Assembly (NCBI GenBank): GCA_018340805.1
Contig: JACMZG010001908.1
Span: forward strand, 39,395,105-39,459,104
DNA length: 64,000 nt
Direction: 5' to 3'
DNA from: Microvelia longipes
Taxonomy: Eukaryota > Arthropoda > Insecta > Hemiptera > Veliidae
Of the stretch, positions 12,601 to 25,457 are shown one piece after another. A program made the position numbers and the translations under genes. The notes beneath the pieces are model-generated. The model did no database searches, was not told where the DNA came from, and worked only from the letters and a program-made list of their open reading frames with translations. Positions within the stretch are counted from its first letter, which is position 1. Each line of letters starts with the position of its first letter.

Positions 12601-13893
12601 TAACACTCGTTATATACGTTGTTGTTTAAAAGCATTTGTTATTTTAAACAAAAAAAAATCTCTTCGTGAAATATGATAGGTGTTTAGAAATGTATTTTTT
12701 TACTTGAAATACAAGAGTAAACAAACAAAAGCAAGCATTCTAGCCCGAGCTATAAGTCAAGTGCTAATCCAGTTAGATTATATACGTGCTTTTACGTTTG
12801 TAGACTTAGTGTGAGGGCTAAAAAATTCCGGTTTGAATATTGCGTGTGGTTTTAACCAACACTGTAATAATAAACCACACTGCGGTGGAAAATCCGTAGG
12901 GCGTGAATTTTTCTTTTTTCCCGGTTTGCAATGATTTATCAGGAAAAAAGGAAAGAAGCTAAAGGGAATGAAAATGAGGTTTTTGTGGCTATCCCTTTTA
13001 TGAAGGGTCCAAATATTTTTCTATTTTTCTCCCACACCCTATTCTCTTTTAATACTTTTTGGTTAAAGCTTTAATAGAAAGTCAAGGGGCAGTTTTTCCC
13101 CTAGTGGCAAACACCAGTTGCTTTTAAACCATCACCCCCCTCCCTGAAAGCCATCAAACCGTCATATTTCATAACGGCAACCCCATAGGGTCGTATTGAA
13201 AGAAATGTTTAAAGTCCATCTGGTAACTTCCTTGACATATGACTTAGTTTAATAAAAAGAACGTTGTATTCATAAAGATGAAGTCACACATTCGGTGAAT
13301 CGTAAAGTTTTGGGTAATTTCTTAGGTTTCATATTCATATTTAACGACTTAATAAATGTTTATCTCATTTCAGACACACATGTAATTCAGTAAAAAAACT
13401 ATTATCTATCATGAGGTATTTTATTTTCATCGACAATTTTTAATTAATTTATTTTTATTAAAAATTATACAGGTTGGCTGTTTAAATGTTTTATTTGTCC
13501 TAAAGTAATAATAAATCCTGAACTAGTCTTTTTCTAGTAACATAACCTGCGTTTCGAGCCTATAGCTCAATACAAAAGCTTAAGTAAGTTAGCTCCTATT
13601 TCTCTATCTCTACGACGTTCATGGGGTCAATTAAGTTCCCTTATCCCGTCACTCCCTTTATTCAAGATCATTGTTTAAGACAAAGGCTGAGAATCTGTTA
13701 ACTGTACCGGCTAGTTAGCGCATCATTCTTCACAAGATCTTTAATTAGGTACGTTCCTTTCGACCTACTTGAACAGAGTCTGCGTTTATAAAGCTGATTT
13801 TAAGCCTAACATGGACATTTGACCTTATAGACGAAATCTAGGTTTTGTCTTAATTGATAAAGCAGATATTCTTTATAATTTTTCTATTTTACC

Positions 13894-14042
13894 GCTATGA
13901 GTATGGGCGATGAGTATGGATGATGAATATGAGTAATTGGTATGAGTACGGATGATGAGAATGAGCATGAGTGATAAGTATAAATATGGGTAATGGGTAT
14001 GAGTATAGATAATGAGTACAAGTACCAGTGATGAGAATGCTC
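13894..14042 (+). repeat. Minisatellite based on GATGAGTATGG
   Basis: About a dozen imperfect 6-12 bp units of the type GATGAGTATGGATGA. On the minus strand it gives overlapping open frames rich in Ser/Tyr/His, which are consequences of the repeat rather than a gene. Confidence 0.75.
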
Positions 14043-14483
14043 TTGAGTCTCTGTAGGTTCGACGCATTGGAACAGCTTTTTATACCCACTAATTCCCTCA
14101 AGACTGTCCTAAGCCAAAGAACTAGTGCAAGTTGATATCTCGACGTAACAAGTCAATAAAACACTTTTTACTCCCTCATTCACTAAGGGAAGAGCAAGGT
14201 TTTATTCCCCCGAGATAAGTCTTACCACAACTCTTTATCCACTCAATCTTTCACCTGTCACTTTATCTCCCTCTGTCTGTTTATCTTCTTTTCTTTACCT
14301 CAACAACTTCTTTACCTTTTTATCAAATCCAAATCCCTATTTATTTGTCAAGTGAATTCTTCTTTAAGTATTGTAAAGACCTAATAGGATTGCAATTACA
14401 TATTTAAATTAAAACAATATGTTTCTAATTTTCAGTGAATAATAATATACTTAGTTACACAAATAACTTTTCATAGATTGTAT

Positions 14484-14484
<1 letters not shown>

Positions 14485-14543
<59 letters not shown>
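14485..14543. repeat. (TA)n microsatellite
   Basis: About 55 bp of uninterrupted TA repeats. Confidence 0.95.
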
Positions 14544-14548
<5 letters not shown>

Positions 14549-15935
14549 CTTTATGTCTTTTTTGTTTATTATTTATCTTATATTTTTATTTTATTTTTAT
14601 AATCTTCAAATAACAAACTCTTGATATTTAAAGACTAATACCACATATTACAAGAAAAGTCATCTAGACGCACGTGTCGTAGATCCCCACTCGCAAAGCA
14701 CAATAACTAATATGTACCTTTTCATTACTTTTACAGAAGCTGTTATACTAAGTTATTTAAAGTTTATTATTTAGTAAAACAATTTAAATTTAATATAAAA
14801 ACTATAAAATCCCTGGTGCATTAAGTAGAAGACAAGTTATTAAGCACTAAGTGCGATAAAGTGTAAGACTAAACTTATATTTAAGTGTCTACAAATGTGT
14901 GCTTGAGAAGGCCGTGTCTGTACTAAACAGATTTAAAAGGCTGTTATTAAGGTGGCAGCGACTATGGCTCTCAAGTGTATCATATAACTTACCTAAACAC
15001 CTGTCTTTATTACATTTCTTAACTTTTAAATCTTTGGTTAGTTCCTTTTTATTATTTAAGTTATATCATATTATAATTTGGTAAGCGGGTAAAATTTAGT
15101 GGTTGAATGATGTGAATTCGAATTAAGTGTCATTTGCTTGTAATAACCTCATATGGAGAAAACTAACGCTGTAGATTCTATTATTTTTACAATTAAGTAT
15201 ATACACTTGATAAAAAGTGACGGAACATCCCAGGTATGGCTGTGTACGGCCGCAGGTACGGCCCAGCGCATGGCTAACATTGCTTGTATTAGAGACAAGA
15301 ACTGATAATGTCCTTTAAATTTAGAAGAATACTAATATATAAACTTATAAATTATTAATCCATTCATTACCAAAAAAAATATTGCAAAGAATTATTTAAA
15401 ATTAAATACATTTTAATTTATATATTGCAAATCGCAAAGCTGCGAGACATGAATAAGATTTTATTATAATAAAGGAAAAGAATAACCCAGCGGTAACCAT
15501 ATGTAGCTGATTTTATAACCTACTGATTAGAAATAATTTTCTAATCACAAGAATTTCCTTATGTATTAGCATCGAGCCAAATCTGTAAGAGGAGTGTTTA
15601 ATATAATTTATATATAAATGTATTTATTTATATAAATGTATTTAAGCGTTAAATTTTTATAAAATCGAAAATAGGACGTCTATATATAGTGTGGTTTGTT
15701 CGATGTTTCTGAAATGAATATGGTAGAGAAATCTAACCTTGTTGTGTGCATTTTGGCCTCTTCGTTTTTTTATTATTTTTTTTTATAATTTATATTATTT
15801 AAGCGTTGAAATTTATGAAATCGTAAGTTGTACATCTATTTTATCGAAAAGAAACAAAATCATTAAGGTTTATTCGATTTTTCTGAAAAACATGCGGTAG
15901 TAAAATCTAATCTTTTTAAGTTCATTTTGCACTCG

Positions 15936-16008
15936 TTTAGGTGACATCCCTGTTTCGGATTTTTTTTTCAAACACAACATTGTCACTTTTTACCTACGGT
16001 ATAAATTA
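15936..16008 (-). repeat. Interspersed repeat family, head fragment
   Basis: Reverse orientation: GGTGACATCCCTGTTTCGGA, then CAAACACAACATTGT and TACCTACGGTATAAAT. Only the first ~75 bp of the family is present. Confidence 0.65.
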
Positions 16009-16569
16009 GTTTGAAGTAAAAAAAATCATTTTGAATTCTACAATTTATTATCGAGCTAAAAAGTTGTATTGTTGAAATGTAAAGAAGATTTTCAACAATT
16101 ACCAAATATTTCAATTTACAAGTATTAGCCAAAGTACACAAAACGAAATACATAGTAATACATCAATGGTCATGCTAAGAAATAAGTACATATGTCGAAG
16201 TAATATGACTATTAGTTTCTATTGACATTTCTATAACAGGCTTCATGTAATGTCTCACTTCCCTAAGTATTTTATATAATAGGGTTCTAGTTAAATGTCA
16301 TTGGGTTACTGAACATCACATCTAGGGTTTCTATTGTGTCTATACAAGTATTGTTAACATATGAAAAATTACAATTTATTTCACATCAAACTAATGGTGT
16401 CGTTAGGTAAATACTTTTATGAACAAGCATATGATTATAAAAAATAAGATAATATACAAAATAAAATAATAATAAAAACGCAGATAATGATAATATAGTA
16501 AAACTTAATGAATACTTTAAATTAAACCAAAATTAAAAAAGTATCAGAAAATATTATTGGTCCTTCGAG

Positions 16570-16760
16570 CCGGATAATATTTTAATTATTTTATTATATT
16601 TTAATTAATTACTATATTATTATTTTTCTTTATTTTGATTTTAATTATTTTATTTTCATTAATTACTATTCTTTATTAATATTATTCATTACTATGAGTT
16701 TAATTTTATTTTGATTAATTAAAATTCTTTATTGTTTCATTTCATTATTTATTTTAAAAA
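16570..16760. repeat. TAATTA-rich low-complexity block
   Basis: About 190 bp built of imperfect TTTTAATTAATTACTAT-type units. It is almost pure A/T and has many potential homeodomain cores, but the composition alone explains them. Confidence 0.6.
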
Positions 16761-17087
16761 GTAAGTCAAAACATGCTCTAAATATTATTGAAATAAAATT
16801 CAAGTTAATAAACCATATTAGTTACAGCTGTGTCGTGTTATATGACAGGCTTAACAATCTACTTCTAAATGTTTTGTTATTTAATATCATTATTAACTAT
16901 GCGTGACTATACATCGTAGTGTAAATATAACTCGACAATATTGTTTTGTATTTCATTTTTTAAACATTTTATCCGTTCCGTTTAACTTTACAAAAATATT
17001 AAAAGTAATTAATATTTTAATATATTTATATTATAAGCATGTAGGTATATCAATAGAACCATATCATTTGTATTTTAACTAACACAT

Positions 17088-17303
17088 TTATCGAACACAT
17101 CCATTCACGATTATTGGGTATCTACTAGTATCTGGCCATCGAAAAATTATCATAGCATATAAAAATTCTTAGTAAAACTACAATCATACACATTCATTCA
17201 CGATTATTGGGTATCTACTAGTATTTAATCATAGAAAAATTATCATAGCTTTGTAAAATTTGGAGCAAAAATATTATCATACATATCCATTCACGATTAT
17301 TGG
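17088..17303. repeat. 93-bp tandem duplication (2.3 copies)
   Basis: The segment CATTCACGATTATTGGGTAT starts at 17102 and 17195, and a shorter copy begins at 17288, a constant 93-bp period. CATAGCAT and CATAGCTT variants mark divergence between units. Confidence 0.85.
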
Positions 17304-18034
17304 ACCTATCGTTAATTTCAATGATGTGGTACCTTATTATTAGCATAAAATCTTCTGCTGCATCTCAAGGTTTATTTTTAATCTAAATATAACTAAATAA
17401 AAAAAATTTAACTAAAATATAATAAAAATATAAATATAACAGGCGATAACTAAATATTATCTTTCCTTAAGCAAGGGACTTGAAGAATAATTACTCTGAA
17501 ACTTCCCTGGATTAAGACTGGTCAATAAGCGTATAGTCACATCAAAACGAAATACAAATTCATTTAAACAATTAATTTTAAACTAATTACTAAAGTTAAT
17601 TTGTTTATTCCATTAAAACTGACCCCTAAGAATTGAAAATTCACCAGAGTGAAAAACGATTATTGAAGAAAATTAAAAGAGGGAGCGTGCCGATAATTGA
17701 TACTATAAAGGGGATAACGCAATAAGTTATGAAACCGAGCCATATAGAGGGGGCAATTTTTGATTAATGTTTACAGCCCTATATAGGTCCCTGTTTAGGA
17801 TATTTACGTGGTAGAGTTTGATGGATAGGGAGGACCATTGACAATGGAGCCTATTGTTTAGGGAAAATGGGTAAAATCTATAGGGAATATTTTATAGAGG
17901 CAGAGCACTATAAAGTCTTTTAAGTCTTTTACCCACTACTCAGGGGGATTGGATACTCTTCTTTTTTATTTTTTTACGTCAAACTATACATATATAACAT
18001 ATACTTACACATATAACATTATATATACATATAT

Positions 18035-19000
18035 NNNNNNNNNNNNNNNNNNNNNNNNNNNNNNNNNNNNNNNNNNNNNNNNNNNNNNNNNNNNNNNNNN
18101 NNNNNNNNNNNNNNNNNNNNNNNNNNNNNNNNNNNNNNNNNNNNNNNNNNNNNNNNNNNNNNNNNNNNNNNNNNNNNNNNNNNNNNNNNNNNNNNNNNNN
18201 NNNNNNNNNNNNNNNNNNNNNNNNNNNNNNNNNNNNNNNNNNNNNNNNNNNNNNNNNNNNNNNNNNNNNNNNNNNNNNNNNNNNNNNNNNNNNNNNNNNN
18301 NNNNNNNNNNNNNNNNNNNNNNNNNNNNNNNNNNNNNNNNNNNNNNNNNNNNNNNNNNNNNNNNNNNNNNNNNNNNNNNNNNNNNNNNNNNNNNNNNNNN
18401 NNNNNNNNNNNNNNNNNNNNNNNNNNNNNNNNNNNNNNNNNNNNNNNNNNNNNNNNNNNNNNNNNNNNNNNNNNNNNNNNNNNNNNNNNNNNNNNNNNNN
18501 NNNNNNNNNNNNNNNNNNNNNNNNNNNNNNNNNNNNNNNNNNNNNNNNNNNNNNNNNNNNNNNNNNNNNNNNNNNNNNNNNNNNNNNNNNNNNNNNNNNN
18601 NNNNNNNNNNNNNNNNNNNNNNNNNNNNNNNNNNNNNNNNNNNNNNNNNNNNNNNNNNNNNNNNNNNNNNNNNNNNNNNNNNNNNNNNNNNNNNNNNNNN
18701 NNNNNNNNNNNNNNNNNNNNNNNNNNNNNNNNNNNNNNNNNNNNNNNNNNNNNNNNNNNNNNNNNNNNNNNNNNNNNNNNNNNNNNNNNNNNNNNNNNNN
18801 NNNNNNNNNNNNNNNNNNNNNNNNNNNNNNNNNNNNNNNNNNNNNNNNNNNNNNNNNNNNNNNNNNNNNNNNNNNNNNNNNNNNNNNNNNNNNNNNNNNN
18901 NNNNNNNNNNNNNNNNNNNNNNNNNNNNNNNNNNNNNNNNNNNNNNNNNNNNNNNNNNNNNNNNNNNNNNNNNNNNNNNNNNNNNNNNNNNNNNNNNNNN
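18035..19000. other. Assembly gap (966 N)
   Basis: This is a run of N within intron 2. The left flank is a TATATACATATA-type tract, so the gap probably reflects a collapsed or unresolved microsatellite. Open frames that cross it are artefacts. The preceding block 17640-17950 is comparatively GC-rich and continues up to the TA-rich edge. Confidence 0.99.
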
Positions 19001-20127
19001 TTTATTTTTACAATTTTGGACTGCAATTGTAGTTTTTACCCTGCTTTACTGGTGTTTATGTTAATACTGTCTTTGTAGTTTTTACAGAGAAGTACTTATT
19101 TGTGAGTATTGCACATCTTCTTAATAAAACTTCTACATAATATCAATGTATAACGCTAATTGATAATGTCGTAATTAATACAATAAAATGTACTAACGAA
19201 TATATTATTAGTATAGTAGTATAAAAAGTATTGCGAGTGTGTAGTTATTGAATCTACTGGTTTAATAGAATATACTTATCTGGACCTAAATAATTAGTGA
19301 AAGTTATTATAACACAATTGCAATATAAATGATATATAAATAATCATAAATTATCGGATAAATAAATAGATAATTTAAAATGCTAAATATATAAATAATA
19401 ATATAGGGTTCAGGCGTTAATTCTTGTGAATCGTGTTTCCTTTATATACTATCTAGTGATATTGTCGGTTCGCTCATTTCGTGTGAGATGCTCATGGCGG
19501 CCAACGACTTATAAGAAAATACAGTTACTTGTCTCGCCGTCTCAGGCGCTTGGCATGAAAAGTTACGCCCAGTAAACAGCCAAAGGCGTGACATCATTCG
19601 CGGTCTCGACTAATACGTCGCTATAAGGTTGAACATAATTCATAATAATAATAACTTCTATATAAGTTATAACCCCAATAAAAGGAAGTAAAACTTATCA
19701 ATGAATATATCAAAAAAATATGACTAGCCTCTAAAAAAAATTAAGAGAGCTATAAGTTTCGTACTATGATAGCTCGATCACCTTTCTTTAAAATTTCAGG
19801 AGCACCTAATATCAAAAATAGTAATTGATTAGACTCGCTACTCCTAACCTCAGATTATTAACAATATCTTCTTCATGAAGAAATCTGTGATTATATTTGA
19901 AAGCCTTGCTTTCGCAAATAAACTATTCAAATTAAACCTACAATATACATTATTTTATATAATTTTGAAAATAATTTAATTACAGTTGAGTCAAAATCAT
20001 TTCAAACATACATAATGGGATATAAATATATTATTTTGGATGTATTTACATTTCAGCCCTGACGTCAACATTTTTTTAGAATACATAACTAGAGCTAAAG
20101 ATTAAAATTGTTCCAATGGTCAACGTT

Positions 20128-20192
20128 TTAGCAAAAACACACTAGGAGCTACGATAGCAGACACACACACTCCTAAACCCAAATAGGTAAAA
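20128..20192 (-). repeat. Interspersed repeat family, short fragment
   Basis: The ACACACTAGGAGCTACGATA and CAGACACACACAC blocks of the family are present in reverse orientation, without head or tail. Confidence 0.5.
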
Positions 20193-20309
20193 TGCCCTTC
20201 GGTGGTCAAACAGCTTGAACGGATTTTCAACTACAACAAACAACTAGGTTTACGAACTTTAATGTAAATACATGTAACAATATTTATATCTATTGCTAGA
20301 TATCTATTT

Positions 20310-20490
20310 CCAATAAATTTATTTATCTATCCTTCCTATATATCATATATTTCCCTTCTATCTATCTATCCTTACCTATATATATCTATTCCCTCTCTAT
20401 TTATCTATCCTTCCTATATATATTCCTATATATTTATTCCCTATCTATCTATCCATATATCCTTTCTATATCTATTCCTATACCTACGGA
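20310..20490. repeat. TATC/TTCC compound microsatellite
   Basis: Irregular ATCTATCTATCCTTCCTATA units extend over about 180 bp. Confidence 0.8.
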
Positions 20491-20789
20491 ATAAATCACG
20501 AAAAATCGCTAAAATAAAAAAGCAATTTGACTTAAACCCCGAAAAAAATCATATTTCACATAATTATGATATTATAAGATATATAAAGAATTAAAAATTC
20601 ATTTAGTCATGAATCACGATACAGTAACATTTAATGTGGAATAATCTTGGCAGTCTGTTATATTTTCTTAAAAATAAACTAATGAATGAAGATTTAGACG
20701 TGCGTTATACTAAAAATAAGGGTATTATAAAATGAAACTCAACTTGGATGGAAATAGTTTGATAAGCATCTTGGAATGTATACTAAGGA

Positions 20790-20882
20790 GGCCTCACACC
20801 TGGACATGGACATCCACCTGGAGGCCCCAACTCTTCACCTACTCGGGTTTGACATTCAGATCCGAGTGATATCGATATCACG
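20790..20882. promoter_or_regulatory. Candidate enhancer: paired CACCTG E-boxes and TATCGATA palindrome
   Basis: In an AT-rich intron this 90-bp island is about half G/C. It carries CACCTG at 20797-20802 and 20815-20820. It also carries the perfect 16-bp palindrome GTGATATCGATATCAC at 20866-20881, which contains the DREF/BEAF-type core TATCGATA. The assignment as regulatory DNA is inferred from motif density only. Confidence 0.3.
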
Positions 20883-21488
20883 TTGATACAAATCATTGAA
20901 CAAATAACACTAATTTAGATAAATACATTCAGACACCGTATCTTTAAGAATCTAAAATATCGTTACTCGCAACTTGGAAATAAAAATTGTATGCATATTA
21001 TTTATTCCAGTTTACAACAGGTTTAATAAACAATTAATTATTAAAAGTTGGTTAAACAGTTAAATATAACAAATGTTTATTTTTGTTTGCACTTAAAAAC
21101 ATTAAAAATATTTTATTTAACAAAAACAAGAAAAAAGCAATAGCCTGTAACTCTTGTACAGCAATATTCTAATAAAAGCTTAACAATAGTCATGCTTAAC
21201 AATAATTATAATACACAAATTTTACATATTATATACATTTTTAATAAATATTACACATTTATTATTATTATTATTACACATTTTTTTACACTATACAGAT
21301 TTGTTTAATTGAAACACAGATTTATGTTTTTATTTGTGCTAAATTGTTTAGCATGCAATATTAAGCTATTGCTAATAGCTAAAAAAGTTATGCCCGCCAA
21401 TAGCGCAGGAGTTTAATCTTTTCATGTGAGCGAAAAAACTTTATTGAATAAAAAAATATGGTAAAAAAAAGAAATTATTTTTTATTTT

Positions 21489-21895
21489 CCTCATTTATCC
21501 GTGAGTATATAGGAAAAGCATTGCGTTTGCACAATAAATTTGGAATCGAGATTTCATCTGAATTGTACGTTTTTAAGTCCTTCTGCGTGATTTTAACAAA
21601 GTGATCTGTCGCTAAGCGTGTCTGCATGTATGTTTGTTATCATTGAGCTGACACTGTGTATAGGCTAAAGAGATGATGTTTGATACAAAAATCAATTTTT
21701 AGATCTAGTTGAGTTATCCGAAAAATATTTTTATAACCTGAAATTAATGATTTAGTGAAATTAAAAAAAAATAAAAATAAAACGCAAAAAAATAATAGGG
21801 TCAATTTGAAGTAGGCACGCATGTAAAATATAAGACCATTGTGCCAAATTTGATCTCATTATTAATATTAAGTTCTATCAAATGACATGTATACA
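21489..21895 (+). repeat. Interspersed repeat family, diverged plus copy
   Basis: Follows family order: CCTCATTTATCCGTGAGTAT, CATTGCGTTTGCAC, GAGATTTCATCTGAATTG, TATGTTTGTTATCATTGAGC, GCACGCATGTA, GTGCCAAATTTGATCTCATT. It is more diverged than the copies at 44.0 and 52.0 kb. Confidence 0.75.
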
Positions 21896-22248
21896 ATACA
21901 TGTCATAAAATTACATGAAATCCATAGAGATATTATTACTAGAGAGGCCCTATAGGTTAAATTTTGAAACATCAATAAAGTAACCTGACCACCTTTTCTT
22001 ATAAATTATTCAAATAATCAGTACAAAATTACAGTAACTTATAGACAGCAGAACATTAAAAATACAAATCAAAACAAACAATGTGCGGGAAGTCGAAACA
22101 ATTGATTCATTATAACCTTAACTCAATCTTGGAGGTTAAGCCTTTTCTTGAGCTTTTTCAAAAATCTAAATACTATTCAATTAAGTGTGTATATCTCTTT
22201 ATATATAATATATATGTATATAGTTTCATTGCAATATGGGTTACTAAT

Positions 22249-22305
22249 GTTAAGCAGCTTACAGCGAGGCCAGTACCTGGTTGGGCAACCGCTTGAAACA
22301 AACTG
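22249..22305 (+). mobile_element. 5S-rRNA-derived sequence (SINE3-like or 5S pseudogene, partial)
   Basis: The segment GTTAAGCAGCTTACAGCGAG then GCCAGTACCTGGTTGGGCAA then CCGCTTGAAACA aligns by eye with the internal promoter half of 5S rRNA. The matching parts are the A box AAGCAGC, then GTTAGTACTTGGATGGG and ACCGCTTGGGAACA. The 5' half of 5S is absent and the rest of the molecule is not recognisable downstream. It is therefore not a functional gene but a 5S-derived SINE fragment or pseudogene. Confidence 0.6.
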
Positions 22306-23572
22306 ATCTTTTTACTGACTGAAGAAGAGCAAGGTTTTTTTTATTTCATATTCTATCTATGTGAAATATTTTATTTAAATCATATGTGTTTACTTAATTG
22401 CATTTTTTAAATTATTTACTTACTAGAAAACAATTCTACAAATTAAAATATACTAAAGCCGTTAAAAAAAACTTAGTGTCATAACAACTTTATAATTATT
22501 AAAGCAGATGAATGTGGGCAGTTACAGCTGGGAATAAATAGTATGAAAATAATTTACAAAGAAGGCAAGAAAAAAAAGAATGAATACAAAATAACCGCTA
22601 TATTGTAAATACAACAAAAAACAGAAAAAACACCTTTCGGTTTGTCTTGTTGTATATCACTTTATTCTTGACTTCTGTGACAGTTTTGATCTTCAGATAA
22701 GACTCTAATACCATCGTAATATAGGTTTTATTTTAATATTATAGGAATATTTTGAAAACTTATGTCACATGAGGTAAGTTGCATAATTTATAGCACCTGT
22801 TTCTAGTAATAACAAAATATTCATAAATGTAAATTAATTCTTAATCTTGTTTCATTTAAACTGGATAAAAAGTTTTTAGCTTAGTATTTTATTTTATTGA
22901 CATTACCTATTCTATTTTTATATCTTAGGTCAATTATGTCCTTAAAACCTAAAAACAGAAATGTTATAAAAAAAAATGTTCTATAAATTTAAGTAATTTT
23001 GTCAAATATTTTTAATCAAATAAATAATTAAGTATTCAATTTACAATTAAAAAAATATATAAAAGTTCGAATTGCTTTTGGCATTTTTATTAAATTAACT
23101 TGATATAAATAAATAAATAAGCATTAAGATGTTGGCCTAATAAAATCTCTTCATTATAAATAAGAATATAAAAAATAACACATGTTAATTCTTTTATTTT
23201 TCTTTCAAATTTACATTTCTTGATTTCAACTACAAATTATTCTTACACTCCTAGTCGTAAATTTGTTTTTATTTATTTATTCATTTAACACTAATTACAT
23301 TAAAAGTATTACTAATTTATTCTTCAAACGTTAATTAACGAACTTGGTAATAAATTGGACTTTTTTCTATCTTGTAATTACATTTATATTGTAATTGATA
23401 TTTTAAATTTCAAAATATCAATAGCTTTAGGTGTTACTTTTTTTAAATAAAACCTTTCTTTTGGTAATAAAAACTTTTTTTTCATAAAAAATTTAAAGTT
23501 CATTAATTATGAACTTAGGACTTCTTATACTACATATATGTTGTCTTAAAAAGATTTCTTTAAGTATCCACC

Positions 23573-23665
23573 AAGTACCGTTACTTTTAGCTTTGTACCA
23601 AGTGACAAGTAAAAGTATTAGATTTGCACGAATAAGCACAGGATAAAAAGACATAGATAATTGTC
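23573..23665 (+). repeat. Dispersed repeat pair, copy 1
   Basis: About 90 bp beginning AAGTACCGTTACTTTTAGCT and containing GATTTGCACGAATAAGCACA. It is closely matched by the segment at 25458-25545, 1.9 kb away in the same orientation. Confidence 0.8.
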
Positions 23666-23706
23666 AGTAAATGTCAAAAAATTAGTCCAGACTTAGCCAG
23701 GCTTAA

Positions 23707-24327
23707 GAAAACGTGACTCATTTTGTACAGCTGTAAACCAAATTTTTTAAAATATACCTTAAATTATGAAGAAAAAGCATAGCCTGCTTATCGAGCCCTT
23801 CATATGATTGTGCATGCTCAAAATTATAAAAACTCGTACAAATTTTATGTTTCTTGAAATAAGTGGTTCCCTGCTAGTCGTGTGTAAAACTTGAATAGGA
23901 CATTTTTTAAAGCTGATAAAATTTCCAATAAATTGAGTTTTTAATTATCAAAATTGGATAACTACACATAAAGTTACGGCATTGTTAAAACCACCAAAAA
24001 ATTATTAGTTTTTGCAAATTCAGCGATTTTTTTAAAAAAACGCCTACGTTTTGTACATTTTTAAATAATTTTTCAAATGCCGTACTTTGGTTGTAGTTAT
24101 CAAATTCTGATAAATAAAAACTCAATTTATTGGAAATTTTATCAGCTTTGAAAATTTTTTCTTCGAATTTTACACAGGACTAACGATTTTCTAAAATTTT
24201 GGGTGTTTGCAGTCATATGAAGGGTTCCACTTTAAATAGGCAGACAATGTTTTTCCCTTCGTCAATTAAGCTATATTTACAACAAAACAAAAAATGATTT
24301 AAAGTAGTACAAAATGAGTCACGCTTT
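23707..24327. mobile_element. About 620-bp foldback element with GTGACTCATTTTGTAC termini
   Basis: ACGTGACTCATTTTGTAC at 23711-23728 is inverted at 24307-24323. Inner segments also pair: TTTCCAATAAATTGAG with CTCAATTTATTGGAAA, GGATAACTACA with TGTAGTTATCA, and the two flanks of ATCAGC. The whole is a long imperfect palindrome without coding capacity, consistent with a foldback/MITE. I could not resolve a target duplication. Confidence 0.65.
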
Positions 24328-25457
24328 TTCAGCTCTGTGCTCTAGGACTAAATGACATGGATAACAAATAAGAATTGCTTATTTTTAATTTTAAGAAAAA
24401 TGTAAGGTTGTAAGAAAACGTATAATCTATCTGAACTATACAATACAATGTTTAAGTTAGTGATTAAATGAGTCATGAAATATAGAGCATGATAGTTTTT
24501 ATTACAACATTGTTTGCAGAAAATTATGTACAGTGATAGCAGCAGTCTTAATTAGTTATATCAGTTTTTAATTAGCTTCAATAGACTTTACTTTAAAGTT
24601 AATACTTTATAATATACGCATCTATAATTTTGCTTAATCTAAATATTTATTATTTTAAAATAAAGTATGTATTAAAACGCTGAAAAGTATGATATCCAAC
24701 CATCTCAAAATTTTCCTTCACTTGTAAATAAGATGATAAAAAATAGCATCGTGAAACGTTGTCTCATACAATTCAAGGTTTGTATATAGGAGTCTTGTTT
24801 TAAGGATCAAGTAGAAAATAAAAAGAAGGATAAAAATACTAAAAACTAAAAGAAATAAAGATAAATTAAGATAAGGAGACTCGTTAGTTATAATGAGAGA
24901 GGGGGGACCATTCACACGTCTCTCTGCTTTGCATAAACTTGGCATGAGTTTGGCATCTACAGTGAAAAACTTGTTATCATAGGTGTGTTAAGGTGTGGGA
25001 GGAAACAGTACCTGAAGGACCTCTTTCTAAGGACCTCTTGAGTGGAAAAGGCCACACATGAATGGATACCTTAAGATAGAGTAGATAAGGAAAATAAGGA
25101 TCAGCTTATAAAAAAATTTACCTTTTACCTGAACTTAAAAAAAGATCTTCTCACCTTCCAACTACCTTTAAGAACTTTTTTTTTCTTTAAAAAATATATC
25201 TCGTTATAAAAATCTCTTGAACGGAAGTTAGTAGCTCTTCTGCATTCTTTAACTATTAATTTTAACATTCTTTATACTTAAAAGAAAAAAGAAATTAGAA
25301 AAGCTTTTGGTGTGATCAGTCTAATAAAAGAATTTTTATTTAAATCTGATACTGACAATCTTTTTAATGATTTTCAATAATTTATTTAAATAAACATTGT
25401 CTATTCTTTATTTCTCCTGCCTTTATATTTTGTTTACACATTTATTTCTTTTCCTTT

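Noticed and set aside
13873..14101. Ser/His/Tyr-rich minus-strand ORFs
   Set aside because: Translation of a GATGAGTATGG minisatellite.
17949..19064. Longest open frames on both strands (371 and 335 codons)
   Set aside because: They are open only because they run across the N gap; the real flanking codons are TA-rich low complexity.
19420..19640. GC-richer block (TCATGGCGGCCAACGACTTA, GTCTCGCCGTCTCAGGCGC) as a gene or SINE
   Set aside because: No pol III boxes, no open frame and no second clear copy beyond a weak CATGGTGGCCAAAAGCTT match near 9100. Left unassigned.
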